Made by a program: the position numbers and the translations under genes. A stretch of 9,267 nucleotides of DNA from an uncultured Selenomonadaceae bacterium. Lineage in GTDB: Bacteria; Bacillota; Negativicutes; Selenomonadales; Selenomonadaceae. Positions 1 to 7,490 of this stretch are shown piece by piece. The stretch is from positions 1-9,267 of the forward strand of contig CATYZV010000051.1 of the NCBI GenBank assembly GCA_958415865.1. Reading direction: 5' to 3'. A model generated the notes under the pieces. The model searched no databases, had not been told where the DNA came from, and worked only from the letters and a program-made list of their open reading frames with translations. Every line of letters begins with the position of its first letter. Position 1 is the first letter of the stretch.

Positions 1-12
1 TGTTTGTACCTC
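1..12 (-). promoter_or_regulatory. Shine-Dalgarno site of a likely divergent gene starting just left of the window
   Basis: On the minus strand bases 12-8 read GAGGT, followed by seven bases to the window edge. That is an ideal spacing for a start codon immediately outside the window. With the rightward promoter at 70-98 this makes 1-130 look like a divergent intergenic region. The gene itself is not visible, so its nature is unknown and the call is an inference from spacing alone. Confidence 0.35.
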
Positions 13-13
13 G

Positions 14-28
14 CTTTATTTAATAAAG
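14..28. promoter_or_regulatory. 15-bp palindrome, possible operator
   Basis: CTTTATT, one central base, then AATAAAG form a perfect 7-1-7 inverted repeat. It lies upstream of the nitroreductase promoter and just ahead of the inferred divergent start. AT-rich palindromes in divergent intergenic regions are often sites for small dimeric repressors. No T-run follows, so it is not a good terminator. The regulator is unknown, and a chance AT-rich palindrome is possible. Confidence 0.35.
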
Positions 29-69
29 TTTATGAAAAAAAGTAAATAATATAAAAAAATATTGCCTTC

Positions 70-98
70 TTTACAAAGTAAATTTAATATTTTATACT
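70..98 (+). promoter_or_regulatory. Sigma-A-type promoter of the nitroreductase gene
   Basis: A -35 box TTTACA (70-75) and a -10 box TATACT (93-98) are separated by exactly 17 bp. Each differs from consensus at one position. The predicted transcription start near 105 gives a leader of about 25 nt that holds only the ribosome-binding site. Confidence 0.75.
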
Positions 99-130
99 GA
101 TTTTGTCAAGAATAAACGGAGGTATACTAT

Positions 131-703
131 ATGAGTATTTTACAAGCATTAAAAGATAGAAGAACCATTTATAATTTGGGTAGAAACCTGCCTGTGGGCA
201 AAGATGAGATAATCGGTGTGATAAAAGAGGCGACGGAGCTTGTGCCGGATGCTTTCAATATGAAAAGTGCAAGAGTCGTCGTAGCTCTGGGTGAAAAACA
301 GAATGCACTTTGGAATGCTGTTTACGATGCGTTCGGCGGCAAGGTGGACAGGGCAAAGATCGACGGCTTTAAAAATGCCGCAGGCACGATTCTTTATTTT
401 TATGATAATGACGTGGTCAAATCCCTCCAGGAAAAGTTCCCGATGTATGCGGCGAATTTCCCTGTCTGGGCCAATCATGCCAATGCGATGCTGCAGATCA
501 GCATTTGGAGTGCTCTGCGTGAGCTTAATGTAGGTGCAAATCTTCAGCATTACAATCCTGTTATCGATGCTAAGGTAAAAGAATTGTTCAATCTGCCGGA
601 CAGCTATGTGCTCATCGCGCAGATGCCTTTCGGCTCAATTGAAGCTCAGCCTGCTGCCAAGGAAAAAGAAGATATCGATCAGCGTGTTAAAATAGCTGAA
701 TGA
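131..703 (+). CDS. Frm2-type nitroreductase family flavoprotein
   Basis: This is a 190-residue protein of the FMN-dependent nitroreductase superfamily, closest in pattern to the Frm2/Hbn1-like branch. Visible signatures are the N-terminal RRTIYNLG (10-17), which in the family contacts the FMN phosphate; a segment FNMKSARVVVALG (42-54); GANLQHYNP (135-143), where the family packs around the flavin; and a C-terminal AQMPFGSIEAQPAAKEKE (163-180). Length matches the roughly 200-residue family norm, so it looks complete. The family reduces nitro compounds or quinones with NAD(P)H in the cytoplasm; the natural substrate is unknown. The ATG at 131 is supported by ACGGAGGT (116-123) at a 7-nt spacing. 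It has its own promoter, and no clear terminator separates it from pdxS, so some read-through is possible. There is no signal peptide or membrane segment. Confidence 0.88.
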   Translation: MSILQALKDRRTIYNLGRNLPVGKDEIIGVIKEATELVPDAFNMKSARVVVALGEKQNALWNAVYDAFGGKVDRAKIDGFKNAAGTILYFYDNDVVKSLQEKFPMYAANFPVWANHANAMLQISIWSALRELNVGANLQHYNPVIDAKVKELFNLPDSYVLIAQMPFGSIEAQPAAKEKEDIDQRVKIAE

Positions 704-706
704 TAA

Positions 707-720
707 TTGTATCAATACAA
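707..720. promoter_or_regulatory. Inverted repeat TTGTAT-CA-ATACAA, possible operator upstream of pdxS
   Basis: This is a perfect 6-2-6 inverted repeat between the nitroreductase stop codon and the pdxS promoter, about 25 bp upstream of the -35 box. GntR-superfamily regulators often bind sites of the form TTGTAT-n-ATACAA, and the known PLP-biosynthesis regulator PdxR is a MocR-type member of that superfamily. Its reported sites are different, however, so the link is only suggestive. The stem is AT-rich and lacks a T-run, so it is a poor terminator. Confidence 0.35.
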
Positions 721-744
721 AATAGCTTAATTTACGTTTTAATG

Positions 745-773
745 TTGAAAGAAGCCTCTGTGTTTTGTATAAT
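745..773 (+). promoter_or_regulatory. Strong sigma-A-type promoter of pdxST
   Basis: The -35 box TTGAAA (745-750) and a perfect -10 box TATAAT (768-773) are 17 bp apart. The predicted start near 780 leaves a leader of about 85 nt before pdxS. The promoter lies downstream of the nitroreductase gene, so pdxST can be transcribed independently. Confidence 0.8.
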
Positions 774-776
774 CGA

Positions 777-850
777 CTGCATTAACGTTATAGAATAGAC
801 TGCACGATGCAGATGAGGCCATGAAACAGCTGCATGGCAAATATAAATAA
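777..850 (+). promoter_or_regulatory. pdxS leader with competing small hairpins
   Basis: The leader holds several short complementary blocks. CTGCA (800-804) pairs with TGCAG (808-812). ATGCAG (807-812) also pairs perfectly with CTGCAT (830-835). GCCATG (818-823) pairs with CATGGC (833-838) around a 9-nt loop. The second pairing excludes the first and third, so the RNA could switch folds. Another CTGCAT lies at 777-782, at or just before the predicted transcription start. A 9-codon frame (821-850, MKQLHGKYK) ends just before the pdxS ribosome-binding site but has no well-spaced site of its own. No known riboswitch class is recognised; regulation is an inference. Confidence 0.35.
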
Positions 851-865
851 AATGAGGTATTTTGT

Positions 866-1750
866 ATGAGCAACAACGATAGATATGGATTGAATAAGAA
901 TTTGGCGCAGATGCTCAAGGGCGGCGTTATCATGGATGTAACGAATGTGGAACAGGCTAAGATTGCCGAAGCTGCCGGAGCTGTAGCTGTAATGGCTCTG
1001 GAACGCGTGCCGGCTGATATCCGCCGCGAAGGCGGGGTAGCGCGAATGTCTGACCCCAAGATGATCCGTGAAATCAAAGAAGCTGTTTCAATTCCTGTCA
1101 TGGCTAAGGCTAGAATAGGTCATTTCGTTGAAGCACAGATTCTGGAAGCTATCGGCATCGACTACATTGACGAATCAGAAGTGCTTACTCCTGCCGATGA
1201 AGAAAATCATATTTATAAGAAAGCATTTAAAATACCGTTCGTCTGCGGTGCGCGTAATCTCGGCGAAGCTCTGCGCCGCATCGGCGAAGGTGCCAGCATG
1301 ATACGTACCAAGGGTGAAGCCGGCACAGGCAATGTGGTTGAAGCAGTGCGCCATATGCGCACGATGCAGAAAGATATGCGCCGTGTACAGCTGGCTGCGC
1401 CGGAAGAACTCATGCACATCGCTAAAGAATTCGGTGCTCCGTATGATCTGATCGAATACGTGCATGAACATGGCAATCTGCCTGTAGTCAACTTTGCTGC
1501 CGGCGGCATTGCAACTCCTGCTGATGCTGCACTTATGATGCAGATAGGCGTGGACGGCGTATTCGTAGGCTCTGGCATCTTCAAGTCCGGTGATCCGGCT
1601 AAACGTGCTAAAGCTATCGTTGAAGCGACTACTTTCTACAACGATCCGGAAAAATTGGCGAAGATATCGGAAAATCTCGGTGAAGCTATGGTCGGCATCA
1701 ATATAGACACGCTGGCGCCGGAACAGCATATGGCACAGCGCGGCTGGTGA
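866..1750 (+). CDS. pdxS: Pyridoxal 5'-phosphate synthase, synthase subunit PdxS
   Basis: PdxS makes pyridoxal 5'-phosphate directly from ribose 5-phosphate, glyceraldehyde 3-phosphate and ammonia, in the DXP-independent vitamin B6 route. It forms a cytoplasmic dodecamer decorated by PdxT. The 294-residue protein matches the family length and is a (beta/alpha)8 barrel. Key residues fall at the positions known from Bacillus PdxS: Asp24 (in GGVIMDV), Lys81 (in VMAKARIGH), which forms the imine with ribose 5-phosphate, and Lys149 (in [10 protein letters not shown]), the second catalytic lysine. The phosphate-binding motifs [10 protein letters not shown] and [11 protein letters not shown] are present near residues 213-235. 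The ATG at 866 follows TGAGGT (853-858) at a 7-nt spacing. It is translationally linked to pdxT: its stop codon overlaps a possible GTG start. It is driven by the promoter at 745-773. Confidence 0.98.
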   Translation: MSNNDRYGLNKNLAQMLKGGVIMDVTNVEQAKIAEAAGAVAVMALERVPADIRREGGVARMSDPKMIREIKEAVSIPVMAKARIGHFVEAQILEAIGIDYIDESEVLTPADEENHIYKKAFKIPFVCGARNLGEALRRIGEGASMIRTKGEAGTGNVVEAVRHMRTMQKDMRRVQLAAPEELMHIAKEFGAPYDLIEYVHEHGNLPVVNFAAGGIATPADAALMMQIGVDGVFVGSGIFKSGDPAKRAKAIVEATTFYNDPEKLAKISENLGEAMVGINIDTLAPEQHMAQRGW

Positions 1751-2346
1751 GCGATATGACAGTACAGGAAAAACGCATCGGCGTGCTGGGCATGCAGGGA
1801 GCCGTTGCGGAGCATCTGAAAATGCTGGGACAGCTGCCGCACGTAAAACCGTTCATCGTGCGCACGCAGCAGGAATTGGACGAGGCGGACGGCCTGATAC
1901 TGCCGGGCGGCGAATCCACTGCGATGACGAAGTTGCTTGACTATTTTAAACTGAGGCAGCCTTTAGCGGAAAAAATAAAGCAGGGGCTGCCCGTATGGGG
2001 CACCTGTGCCGGCATGATACTATTGGCTCAGCGCATCGAATCAGCACATAAAGACAAGCCTATTCTGGCGGCAATGGATATCACCGTACGCCGCAATGCC
2101 TACGGCAGCCAGCTCGACAGCTTTGAAGCTGACGTATCTGTGCCGGCTGTCAAAAAAGAGGGTACAGTGCCGCTTGTATTTATTCGCGCACCGTTCGTAG
2201 TATCGGCAGGCGATGATGTGGATATCTTGGCAAAGGTCAACGGCAATATCGTAGCTGTGCGGCAGGGCAGTATGTTGGCGACGGCTTTTCATCCCGAATT
2301 GACGGAGGATTTGAGTTTCCATCGTTATTTTGCTGAGATGGTTTAG
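1747..2346 (+). CDS. pdxT: Pyridoxal 5'-phosphate synthase, glutaminase subunit PdxT
   Basis: PdxT hydrolyses glutamine and channels the ammonia into PdxS. It is a class I glutamine amidotransferase with a Cys-His-Glu triad, seen here as Cys87 (in WGTCAGM), His182 and Glu184 (in AFHPEL), counted from the GTG. The oxyanion-loop motif LPGGESTAM (52-60) and the N-terminal [12 protein letters not shown] are typical of the family. Length (199, or 196 from the alternative start) matches the norm of about 195 residues, so it is complete. Two starts are possible. GTG at 1747 gives a GTGA overlap with the pdxS stop. ATG at 1756 is preceded by GGTGAG (1746-1751) at about 4-5 nt and is arguably better; the three extra residues carry no known function. 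A strong terminator follows 9 bp after the stop. Confidence 0.97.
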   Translation: MSDMTVQEKRIGVLGMQGAVAEHLKMLGQLPHVKPFIVRTQQELDEADGLILPGGESTAMTKLLDYFKLRQPLAEKIKQGLPVWGTCAGMILLAQRIESAHKDKPILAAMDITVRRNAYGSQLDSFEADVSVPAVKKEGTVPLVFIRAPFVVSAGDDVDILAKVNGNIVAVRQGSMLATAFHPELTEDLSFHRYFAEMV

Positions 2347-2354
2347 TATATGTG

Positions 2355-2401
2355 AAAAAAGGTTCTGATGAACTGTGTTTTAGTTCATCAGAACCTTTTT
2401 T
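2355..2401. terminator. Bidirectional intrinsic terminator between pdxT and the DUF815 gene
   Basis: A stem of 20 consecutive pairs (2355-2374 with 2382-2401) closes a 7-nt loop. The core is GGTTCTGATGAAC / GTTCATCAGAACC, flanked by six A on the left and six T on the right. Read rightward it has a U-tail for pdxST. Read leftward the A-run becomes a U-tail for the converging five-gene operon, whose last stop lies 17 bp away. Sharing one hairpin between convergent operons is common. Confidence 0.93.
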
Positions 2402-2417
2402 GGTATGGTATAGAAGC

Positions 2418-3662
2418 TTATTGATTTTGTTTTTCTATGGCTTTTTGACCGAGGTAATACGTAACAAACTGCTGTGCTATGCGCCCGGAACGTCCGGAAT
2501 GTTCGCGTTCCCAAGCACCGGCTTTTATGCGGAGTTCATCATAGCTGAGATTTATGCCGTGCTTTTTCAATAAGCCGTCAACGATAGCGAGGTATTCGCT
2601 CTGGTCAGGGCTTAAATAGCTGATGATAAGACCGAAGCGGTCAGACAGAGAAATCGTTTCGTTGAGCGTATCGCTGCGGTGCATATCGTCATCATCTGCA
2701 CCGCGGTCTTTGTAGCTTTCCTTGATGAGATGGCGGCGGTTTGATGTAGCGTAGATAAGCACGTTTTCCGGGCGTGCTGATGCGCCGCCCTCGATAGCTG
2801 ACTTCAGGTATTTGTATTCGACTTCAAATTCTTCAAAAGAAAGGTCATCCATGAAGATGATAAATTTCTTGCTTGTAAAGCCGCGCAGCTTTTCCATGAT
2901 CTGCGGCAGGTCTGTGAGCTGTTCTTTGTTCAGCTGAACGAGGCGCAGCCCTTTGTCAAAGAATAGATTAGCCACGGCTTTGACACCGGAGGATTTGCCT
3001 GTGCCGCGTGCACCGACAAGCAGTACGTTGTTGGCCGGAAGCCCTTCCACAAAGGCACGGGTATTGCCCAGCAGCTGCTGTTTTTGGTATTCATAGCCGA
3101 TGATATCATCCATCTGCATCGCTTCAAAATGCTTGATGCCGACGAGGCGGCCGTTGTCGCTGTCCCAGCGGAATGCGCGGTAATCCGCCATATCTCCGCT
3201 GCCGTAAGTGCGATAGTATTCGATGTAGATGTCAGCTTTTTCTTCGATTGAAGATGCCTTATCTATATCGTGCAGCAGTTTATTGAATACGGCTGAATCG
3301 TTAATATCGGTAGGCTGGTAATCGTCAAGAAAAGCACAGTCCAAGACGATACTGGGCTGCAATACCAATACTTTGTCGATTATTTCAATATCGTGGCAGA
3401 AAGCACGGCGCAGGCTATAGCCGATTTTGCCGCCGAAGCTTTCTACCGTATCCGAAACCGCGTTTTCACGGTGAGCAATGGCATGAATAAGATAACTGCG
3501 CATCACATTGCCCGACAGCCCTAGCTGTTCAGCCGCTTCAATAAATTTTGCTGCTAGGCTGCTCTTATCTGTCAGCACACCTGATATAGCCCGGTTGACA
3601 TCGCCGATTATAGGATCGTCCAGCAGACTGCGGCAGACGATCAATCCTTTTAGATCTGACAA
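2418..3662 (-). CDS. DUF815-family AAA+ ATPase
   Basis: This is a P-loop ATPase of the DUF815 family (PF05673), function unknown, cytoplasmic with no membrane segments. An N-terminal helical region of about 190 residues precedes the AAA+ core. Numbering from the upstream in-frame TTG at 3677, the core shows Walker A GARGTGKSS (222-230), Walker B FIIFMDD (272-278), a sensor-1-like ATSNRRH (310-316) and a late GRSGR (395-399) that may serve as sensor 2. I place the start at TTG 3662, giving 414 residues. GGAGGG (3675-3670) lies 7 nt upstream of it, and the longer frame from 3677 would run through that very ribosome-binding site. It is the last gene of the operon, 27 bp after the mutase stop, and ends at the shared terminator. 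The family resembles DnaA/replication-type AAA+ proteins only generally; I do not assign a role. Confidence 0.9.
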   Translation of the reverse strand: MSDLKGLIVCRSLLDDPIIGDVNRAISGVLTDKSSLAAKFIEAAEQLGLSGNVMRSYLIHAIAHRENAVSDTVESFGGKIGYSLRRAFCHDIEIIDKVLVLQPSIVLDCAFLDDYQPTDINDSAVFNKLLHDIDKASSIEEKADIYIEYYRTYGSGDMADYRAFRWDSDNGRLVGIKHFEAMQMDDIIGYEYQKQQLLGNTRAFVEGLPANNVLLVGARGTGKSSGVKAVANLFFDKGLRLVQLNKEQLTDLPQIMEKLRGFTSKKFIIFMDDLSFEEFEVEYKYLKSAIEGGASARPENVLIYATSNRRHLIKESYKDRGADDDDMHRSDTLNETISLSDRFGLIISYLSPDQSEYLAIVDGLLKKHGINLSYDELRIKAGAWEREHSGRSGRIAQQFVTYYLGQKAIEKQNQ

Positions 3663-3689
3663 AAAATATCCCTCCAATATATTTATTGT

Positions 3690-5201
3690 TTATTTTATAG
3701 AACTGATATCTAATTTATCGAATCCTTGCAGGAGTTCTTTTATTTTAGCTGCAATTTTTGCGCAGTCGCCTTCTCCGTTGCCTTCGATATTCAAGGGCAT
3801 ATTGGGGTCGTGTAGGGACTGGCGGAGCAGTGCCCAGCCGCTGGCATCACCGCTGAAGCTGAGTCTTACGCCTTCGTAGTTCGGTTCAACGATGGTGTAG
3901 CCTTTTTCTTTGGCGCGGACGGCAAATTCCTTGAGCACGTTAGCACCGTATTCTTTGAAGTCTTCGCCTTTGAGCTTGAAGCGGTATTCTACAGCTTCGT
4001 ACTGGGGCTGAAGTTTTTCGATAAGGCTGTTGAGCGTCTTGCCTGCGGCTTTTGTCTTAGCTGCGGCAATTAAGAGTTTTACTGCCATGTATGCTCCGTC
4101 GTCGAGGTAGTAGTTTTCTTTTAGTGCGCCGTGTCCGCTCGTTTCAATGGCAAGCGGTGAGACGATGCCTTCGGCGTTGAGGCGTTTACATTCATTGATG
4201 ACGTTTTTGTAGCCGCGCTGGAAGCGGTGGTGCTTGAGGTGCAGCACGTTTTGCAGAAAATCAGTCAATTTATCGGAGGTTACAGAGTCGGTAACGATGG
4301 TGGAGCCGGGATAATCGTCGGCAAGAATCGCGCTCATCATGGCGATCAGCGCGTCGCGGTTTACTTCGCGTCCGTCGCTGAAGACTGCGGACATGCGGTC
4401 CACATCGGTGTCGAAGATGAGGCCGAGGTCTGCTTTATTGGCGAGTACAGCAGAGCGGATGGCATCCATAGCTTGTTTGTTTTCAGGATTGGGGATGTGA
4501 TTGGGAAAATGGCCGTCTGGATCGAGAAATTGGCTGCCCGTGGTGTCAGCCCCGAGCTGTGCTAGTACTTTATCGGCAAAGAAACCGCCTGCGCCGTTGC
4601 CGGCATCTACTACGATGTGATTGCCGGTCAGAGGCTTGTCGTAATTTTCGCTGCTGTTGATGCCGCGGCGTATCTTGTCGCAGAGGTCGGAGGCGTAGAG
4701 GGAGATCAAGTCGAATTTTTCGACTGAGGAAATATCGGCGTGAGCTTCCGGCAGGGTGCAGGCGATCTTCAGCATATCGGTCAGGTCGGCTTTTTCCATG
4801 CCGCCGTTTTCCGGTTCAAAGAATTTAAGCCCGTTGCGGTTGAACGGCAGGTGGCTTGCCGTCAGCATGATGGAGCCGTCGCATTTCGTTTCTGGAAATA
4901 CGAGCGACATGAACATGGCAGGCGTTGTAGCGAGCGAGCAGTCGAGAGCTTTGGCACCTTGTGCCGTGATGGCAGAGAGGACTGCGCTTTTCAGCTGAGG
5001 CGCGGAGATGCGTGAATCATGGCCTACGGCTATTTTGAGTTCAGCAGGTGCTTTGCCGCTCTTTTTGCTGAGCCACACGACGAAAGCCTGCGCGATGCGG
5101 TTGGCGTATTCGCCGGTCAATGTTACAGGTTCATCAGCTACGCCTTCTACGGCTACGCCGCGCACGTCGCTGCCGTTTTGCAGTTTTAAGATTGGATCCA
5201 T
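3690..5201 (-). CDS. Phosphomannomutase/phosphoglucomutase (alpha-D-phosphohexomutase)
   Basis: This enzyme interconverts hexose 6-phosphate and hexose 1-phosphate through a phosphoserine and a bisphosphate intermediate. It probably supplies mannose-1-P or glucose-1-P for envelope polysaccharide. All four family loops are visible, numbered from the chosen start: catalytic serine loop TASHLPFNRNG (114-124, Ser116), Mg-binding DTDVDR (264-269), sugar-binding ETSGHGA (353-359) and a C-terminal phosphate-binding region around RLSFSGDASG (446-455). At 503 residues it is complete. I chose ATG 5201 over an upstream ATG at 5261: AAGGGG lies just ahead at about 9 nt, and the protein then begins MDPILKLQNGSDVRG, right at domain 1. 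The longer frame would overlap recQ. The gap to recQ is 37 bp. Mannose versus glucose preference cannot be decided from sequence, so no gene symbol is given. Confidence 0.93.
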   Translation of the reverse strand: MDPILKLQNGSDVRGVAVEGVADEPVTLTGEYANRIAQAFVVWLSKKSGKAPAELKIAVGHDSRISAPQLKSAVLSAITAQGAKALDCSLATTPAMFMSLVFPETKCDGSIMLTASHLPFNRNGLKFFEPENGGMEKADLTDMLKIACTLPEAHADISSVEKFDLISLYASDLCDKIRRGINSSENYDKPLTGNHIVVDAGNGAGGFFADKVLAQLGADTTGSQFLDPDGHFPNHIPNPENKQAMDAIRSAVLANKADLGLIFDTDVDRMSAVFSDGREVNRDALIAMMSAILADDYPGSTIVTDSVTSDKLTDFLQNVLHLKHHRFQRGYKNVINECKRLNAEGIVSPLAIETSGHGALKENYYLDDGAYMAVKLLIAAAKTKAAGKTLNSLIEKLQPQYEAVEYRFKLKGEDFKEYGANVLKEFAVRAKEKGYTIVEPNYEGVRLSFSGDASGWALLRQSLHDPNMPLNIEGNGEGDCAKIAAKIKELLQGFDKLDISSIK

Positions 5202-5238
5202 AAATAAATACCCCTTTTCGTTTAGCTTTATATAAAAT

Positions 5239-7011
5239 TCAGCTTTCGCTGTAATTTTCAATTAAATTTAGAAAATCACTGCCGTATTTTTGCAGCTTGA
5301 AATCGCCTACACCGCGCAATTGGCGAAAATCATTGAGTGTATGGGGCTGTTCTTGCGCCATTTGGCTGAGTGTACTGTCAGAAAATATCATGTAAGGAGG
5401 CAGTTTTTCTTTTTGTGCCAATTCGCGCCGCAGTGAGCGTAGCGCTTCAAACAGGCCGCTTTTGGCAGCAGATTTTTTGACGATAGTCATCTTCTGCATG
5501 ACTTGTGTCTGACCGCGCAGTACCTGCCAGGACAATTTATTGAGGGTCAGCACCGGATATTGACTCTCTGTGATATTTAGATACTGCATTGCAGCGAGCC
5601 GCTGAATCAAGTCGCTTATATCTTTGAGCTTCCGTTCTTTCATGAGACCGTAAGTGGACAGCCGCGTGAAGTTAAATTGCTTCATTTTAGCCGATTTAGA
5701 GCCCTTGAGCACCTCTGCCACCATTTTAATGCCGAATCGCTCGTGCATACGGTATATGCACGACAGTACTTTTTGAGCATCTATGGTGATGTCGATCAAT
5801 TCACCTTCAGCCTTACAGGAGCTGCAATTATTGCAGGCATCTGGTACATCAGTTTCGCCGAAGTAGTGCAGGATGAAAGCACGCAGGCACTCAGGCGTAT
5901 GGCAGTAGTCGACCATCGACTGCAGCCGGCCGTATTCAAGCTGTTGGCGCGTTTCGCTTTCTACAGATTTAGCTATCAAGAATTTTTGCAACTGTACATC
6001 CTGCGGTGAAAACAGTAGAACACAGGTGCCCGGCAGCCCGTCGCGTCCGGCTCGGCCCGCTTCCTGATAGTATGCCTCGATGTTCTTGGGCATATTATAG
6101 TGAATGACATAGCGTACATTCGGTTTGTCGATGCCCATGCCGAAAGCATTTGTCGCAGCGATGACAGGTATATCGTCGTAGAGAAAGGCTTCCTGCATCT
6201 GAGAGCGTTCAGCATCATTCATACCGGCGTGGTAGCGGCCGGCTTTTATGCCCTGCGATACCAATAGTGCCTGAATAGCATCGACTTCCTTGCGCGTACC
6301 TGCGTAGATGATACCGGATTCATCGCTGTGTTTTTGCACGTAGTCGACGATGAACCTGTCTTTGTTCTCACCGCGCAGCACAGAAAAGTATAGATTGGGG
6401 CGGTCAAAGCCTGTGATGAATATATTGGGTGAATTGAGTCCCAGCAGCCGGATTATATCGTCTTTTACTTCCGGTGTTGCCGTAGCGGTAAAGGCCCCGA
6501 TCAAAGGCTTTTGAGGTAATGATGCTGTAAAGCTCAGTATGTTTTTGTAGCTGGGGCGGAAATCATGTCCCCACTGTGATAGGCAGTGGGCTTCATCTAC
6601 AGCTATCATGCTGATATTCAGCTGGGCAAAACTAGGCGGCAGGTATTCCGGAGTTAGGCGTTCCGGTGCGATGTAGATTATCTTGTAGTAGCCGGCAGCA
6701 ATGCCCCGCAGGCTTTCATTGAGCTCTTGGCGGCTGACAGCACTATTGATGCAGACGGCAGCGATGCCCTGCTGGCGCAGGCTGTCCACCTGATCTTTCA
6801 TCAGTGAGATCAGAGGCGAGATGACGAGCGTTACGCCGGGCAGCAGCAGTGCCGGTATTTGAAAGCAGATGGATTTGCCTGCACCTGTCGGCATTATAGC
6901 GACCGTATCATGCCTGCCGAGCAGACTTGCCACTGCCTTTGCCTGCCCAGGGCGGAAATCATCATAGCCGTAGAATTTTTTCAGTATATCTTTTGCTTTG
7001 TTCAATATCAT
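5239..7011 (-). CDS. recQ: ATP-dependent DNA helicase RecQ
   Basis: This is a superfamily 2 helicase that unwinds DNA 3'-5' in recombination and replication-fork repair. The 590-residue protein has the full bacterial RecQ layout. Motif 0 is GYDDFRPGQ (15-23), motif I MPTGAGKS (40-47), motif II DEAHCLSQWGHDFRPSY (139-155, including the aromatic-rich loop), motif III FTATATP (174-180) and motif VI around QEAGRAGRDG (316-325). The RQC zinc site is visible as Cys375, Cys393, Cys396 and Cys399, followed by a winged helix (about 405-500). A C-terminal HRDC domain (about 519-587) includes QLRGVGDFKLQKYG. ATG 7011 has AGGAA (7025-7021) 9 nt upstream. It lies 23 bp after the YdjM-like gene and 37 bp before the mutase, so it is co-transcribed. 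Nothing is missing or unusual in the catalytic motifs. Confidence 0.97.
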   Translation of the reverse strand: MILNKAKDILKKFYGYDDFRPGQAKAVASLLGRHDTVAIMPTGAGKSICFQIPALLLPGVTLVISPLISLMKDQVDSLRQQGIAAVCINSAVSRQELNESLRGIAAGYYKIIYIAPERLTPEYLPPSFAQLNISMIAVDEAHCLSQWGHDFRPSYKNILSFTASLPQKPLIGAFTATATPEVKDDIIRLLGLNSPNIFITGFDRPNLYFSVLRGENKDRFIVDYVQKHSDESGIIYAGTRKEVDAIQALLVSQGIKAGRYHAGMNDAERSQMQEAFLYDDIPVIAATNAFGMGIDKPNVRYVIHYNMPKNIEAYYQEAGRAGRDGLPGTCVLLFSPQDVQLQKFLIAKSVESETRQQLEYGRLQSMVDYCHTPECLRAFILHYFGETDVPDACNNCSSCKAEGELIDITIDAQKVLSCIYRMHERFGIKMVAEVLKGSKSAKMKQFNFTRLSTYGLMKERKLKDISDLIQRLAAMQYLNITESQYPVLTLNKLSWQVLRGQTQVMQKMTIVKKSAAKSGLFEALRSLRRELAQKEKLPPYMIFSDSTLSQMAQEQPHTLNDFRQLRGVGDFKLQKYGSDFLNLIENYSES

Positions 7012-7034
7012 GGTAGTAATTTCCTATGGTATCA

Positions 7035-7490
7035 TCATGGAGAAAATTTATAGTATAAAGCCGCAAGGCACATCATGTAAGTGAATAGATATTCCCAAGC
7101 ACTGCCTACTTTAAACAGCTTGATGCCGATTTTATTAGTGTGGCTGATCAGAGGAACCTTGCCGCAGACTGCATCTTCAAAGATGTGCAGCAGTGCTCCC
7201 GCACAGACAAAAATCAGCAGCTTGGCACCCTCCCAGATAAGACCATTTAATACACTTTGCTGATGTAGTACCATCAAAGCAAGGATGATGGTGAGATACG
7301 GCACTGTCCAATGAGTTGTGCGGCGATGGCGCGAACGCCATTTCCAATATGCTTTTGATTCTTTAGGCGGCTTTCCTTCTAAATAGTCCGGCAGCGTACT
7401 GCCTGCAAAGCCGCAGGCGGCATAGATGAAGCTGTCAGTGCCGGCGTAGATGAGCACCGTGGTCAGCAGTCTGTGATTGACCCATTTCAA
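7035..7490 (-). CDS. YdjM/DUF457-like membrane protein, putative metal-dependent hydrolase
   Basis: This small membrane protein resembles the YdjM family (PF04307, membrane-bound metal-dependent hydrolases of unknown substrate). Conserved-looking blocks in family order are an N-terminal His (KWVNHRLL), TLPDYLEG (32-39), HRRTTHW (55-61) and GALLHIFEDAVCGKVPL (98-114), with hydrophobic helices near 8-28, 62-78, 88-104 and 130-146. I place the start at TTG 7490, giving 151 residues. The TTG overlaps the HPP stop in a TTGA arrangement, AAGGAGG (7508-7502) lies 11 nt upstream, and the first residues then match the family's N-terminal His position. The frame also extends upstream to TTG 7526 (163 residues), which would overlap HPP by 40 bp and lacks a clear ribosome-binding site. 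The usual LPDxDH-type motif is LPDYLE here, so one ligand may differ and catalysis is uncertain. Confidence 0.75.
   Translation of the reverse strand: MKWVNHRLLTTVLIYAGTDSFIYAACGFAGSTLPDYLEGKPPKESKAYWKWRSRHRRTTHWTVPYLTIILALMVLHQQSVLNGLIWEGAKLLIFVCAGALLHIFEDAVCGKVPLISHTNKIGIKLFKVGSAWEYLFTYMMCLAALYYKFSP

Noticed and set aside
149..550. Minus-strand frame of 133 codons inside the nitroreductase gene
   Set aside because: It is antisense to a clearly identified protein, shows no family motif and has no ribosome-binding site.
689..731. Direct repeat AAAATAGCT(G/T)AAT at 689-701 and 719-731
   Set aside because: It is short and AT-rich, and one copy is inside the nitroreductase C-terminus; most likely chance, with no attachment-site or insertion-sequence features nearby.
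1175..1729. Minus-strand frame of 184 codons across pdxS
   Set aside because: It is antisense to pdxS, whose catalytic residues are all in place; His/Cys/Phe-rich translation with no recognisable domain.
2352..2573. Plus-strand frame of 73 codons starting in the terminator
   Set aside because: It begins with the terminator hairpin itself and runs antisense to the DUF815 C-terminus; no promoter or ribosome-binding site.
4227..5235. Several plus-strand frames over the phosphomannomutase gene
   Set aside because: All are shadows of the mutase reading frame, which has every catalytic loop intact.
5976..6218. Minus-strand 80-codon frame inside recQ
   Set aside because: It lies in another frame of the conserved helicase motifs V and VI and has no independent support.
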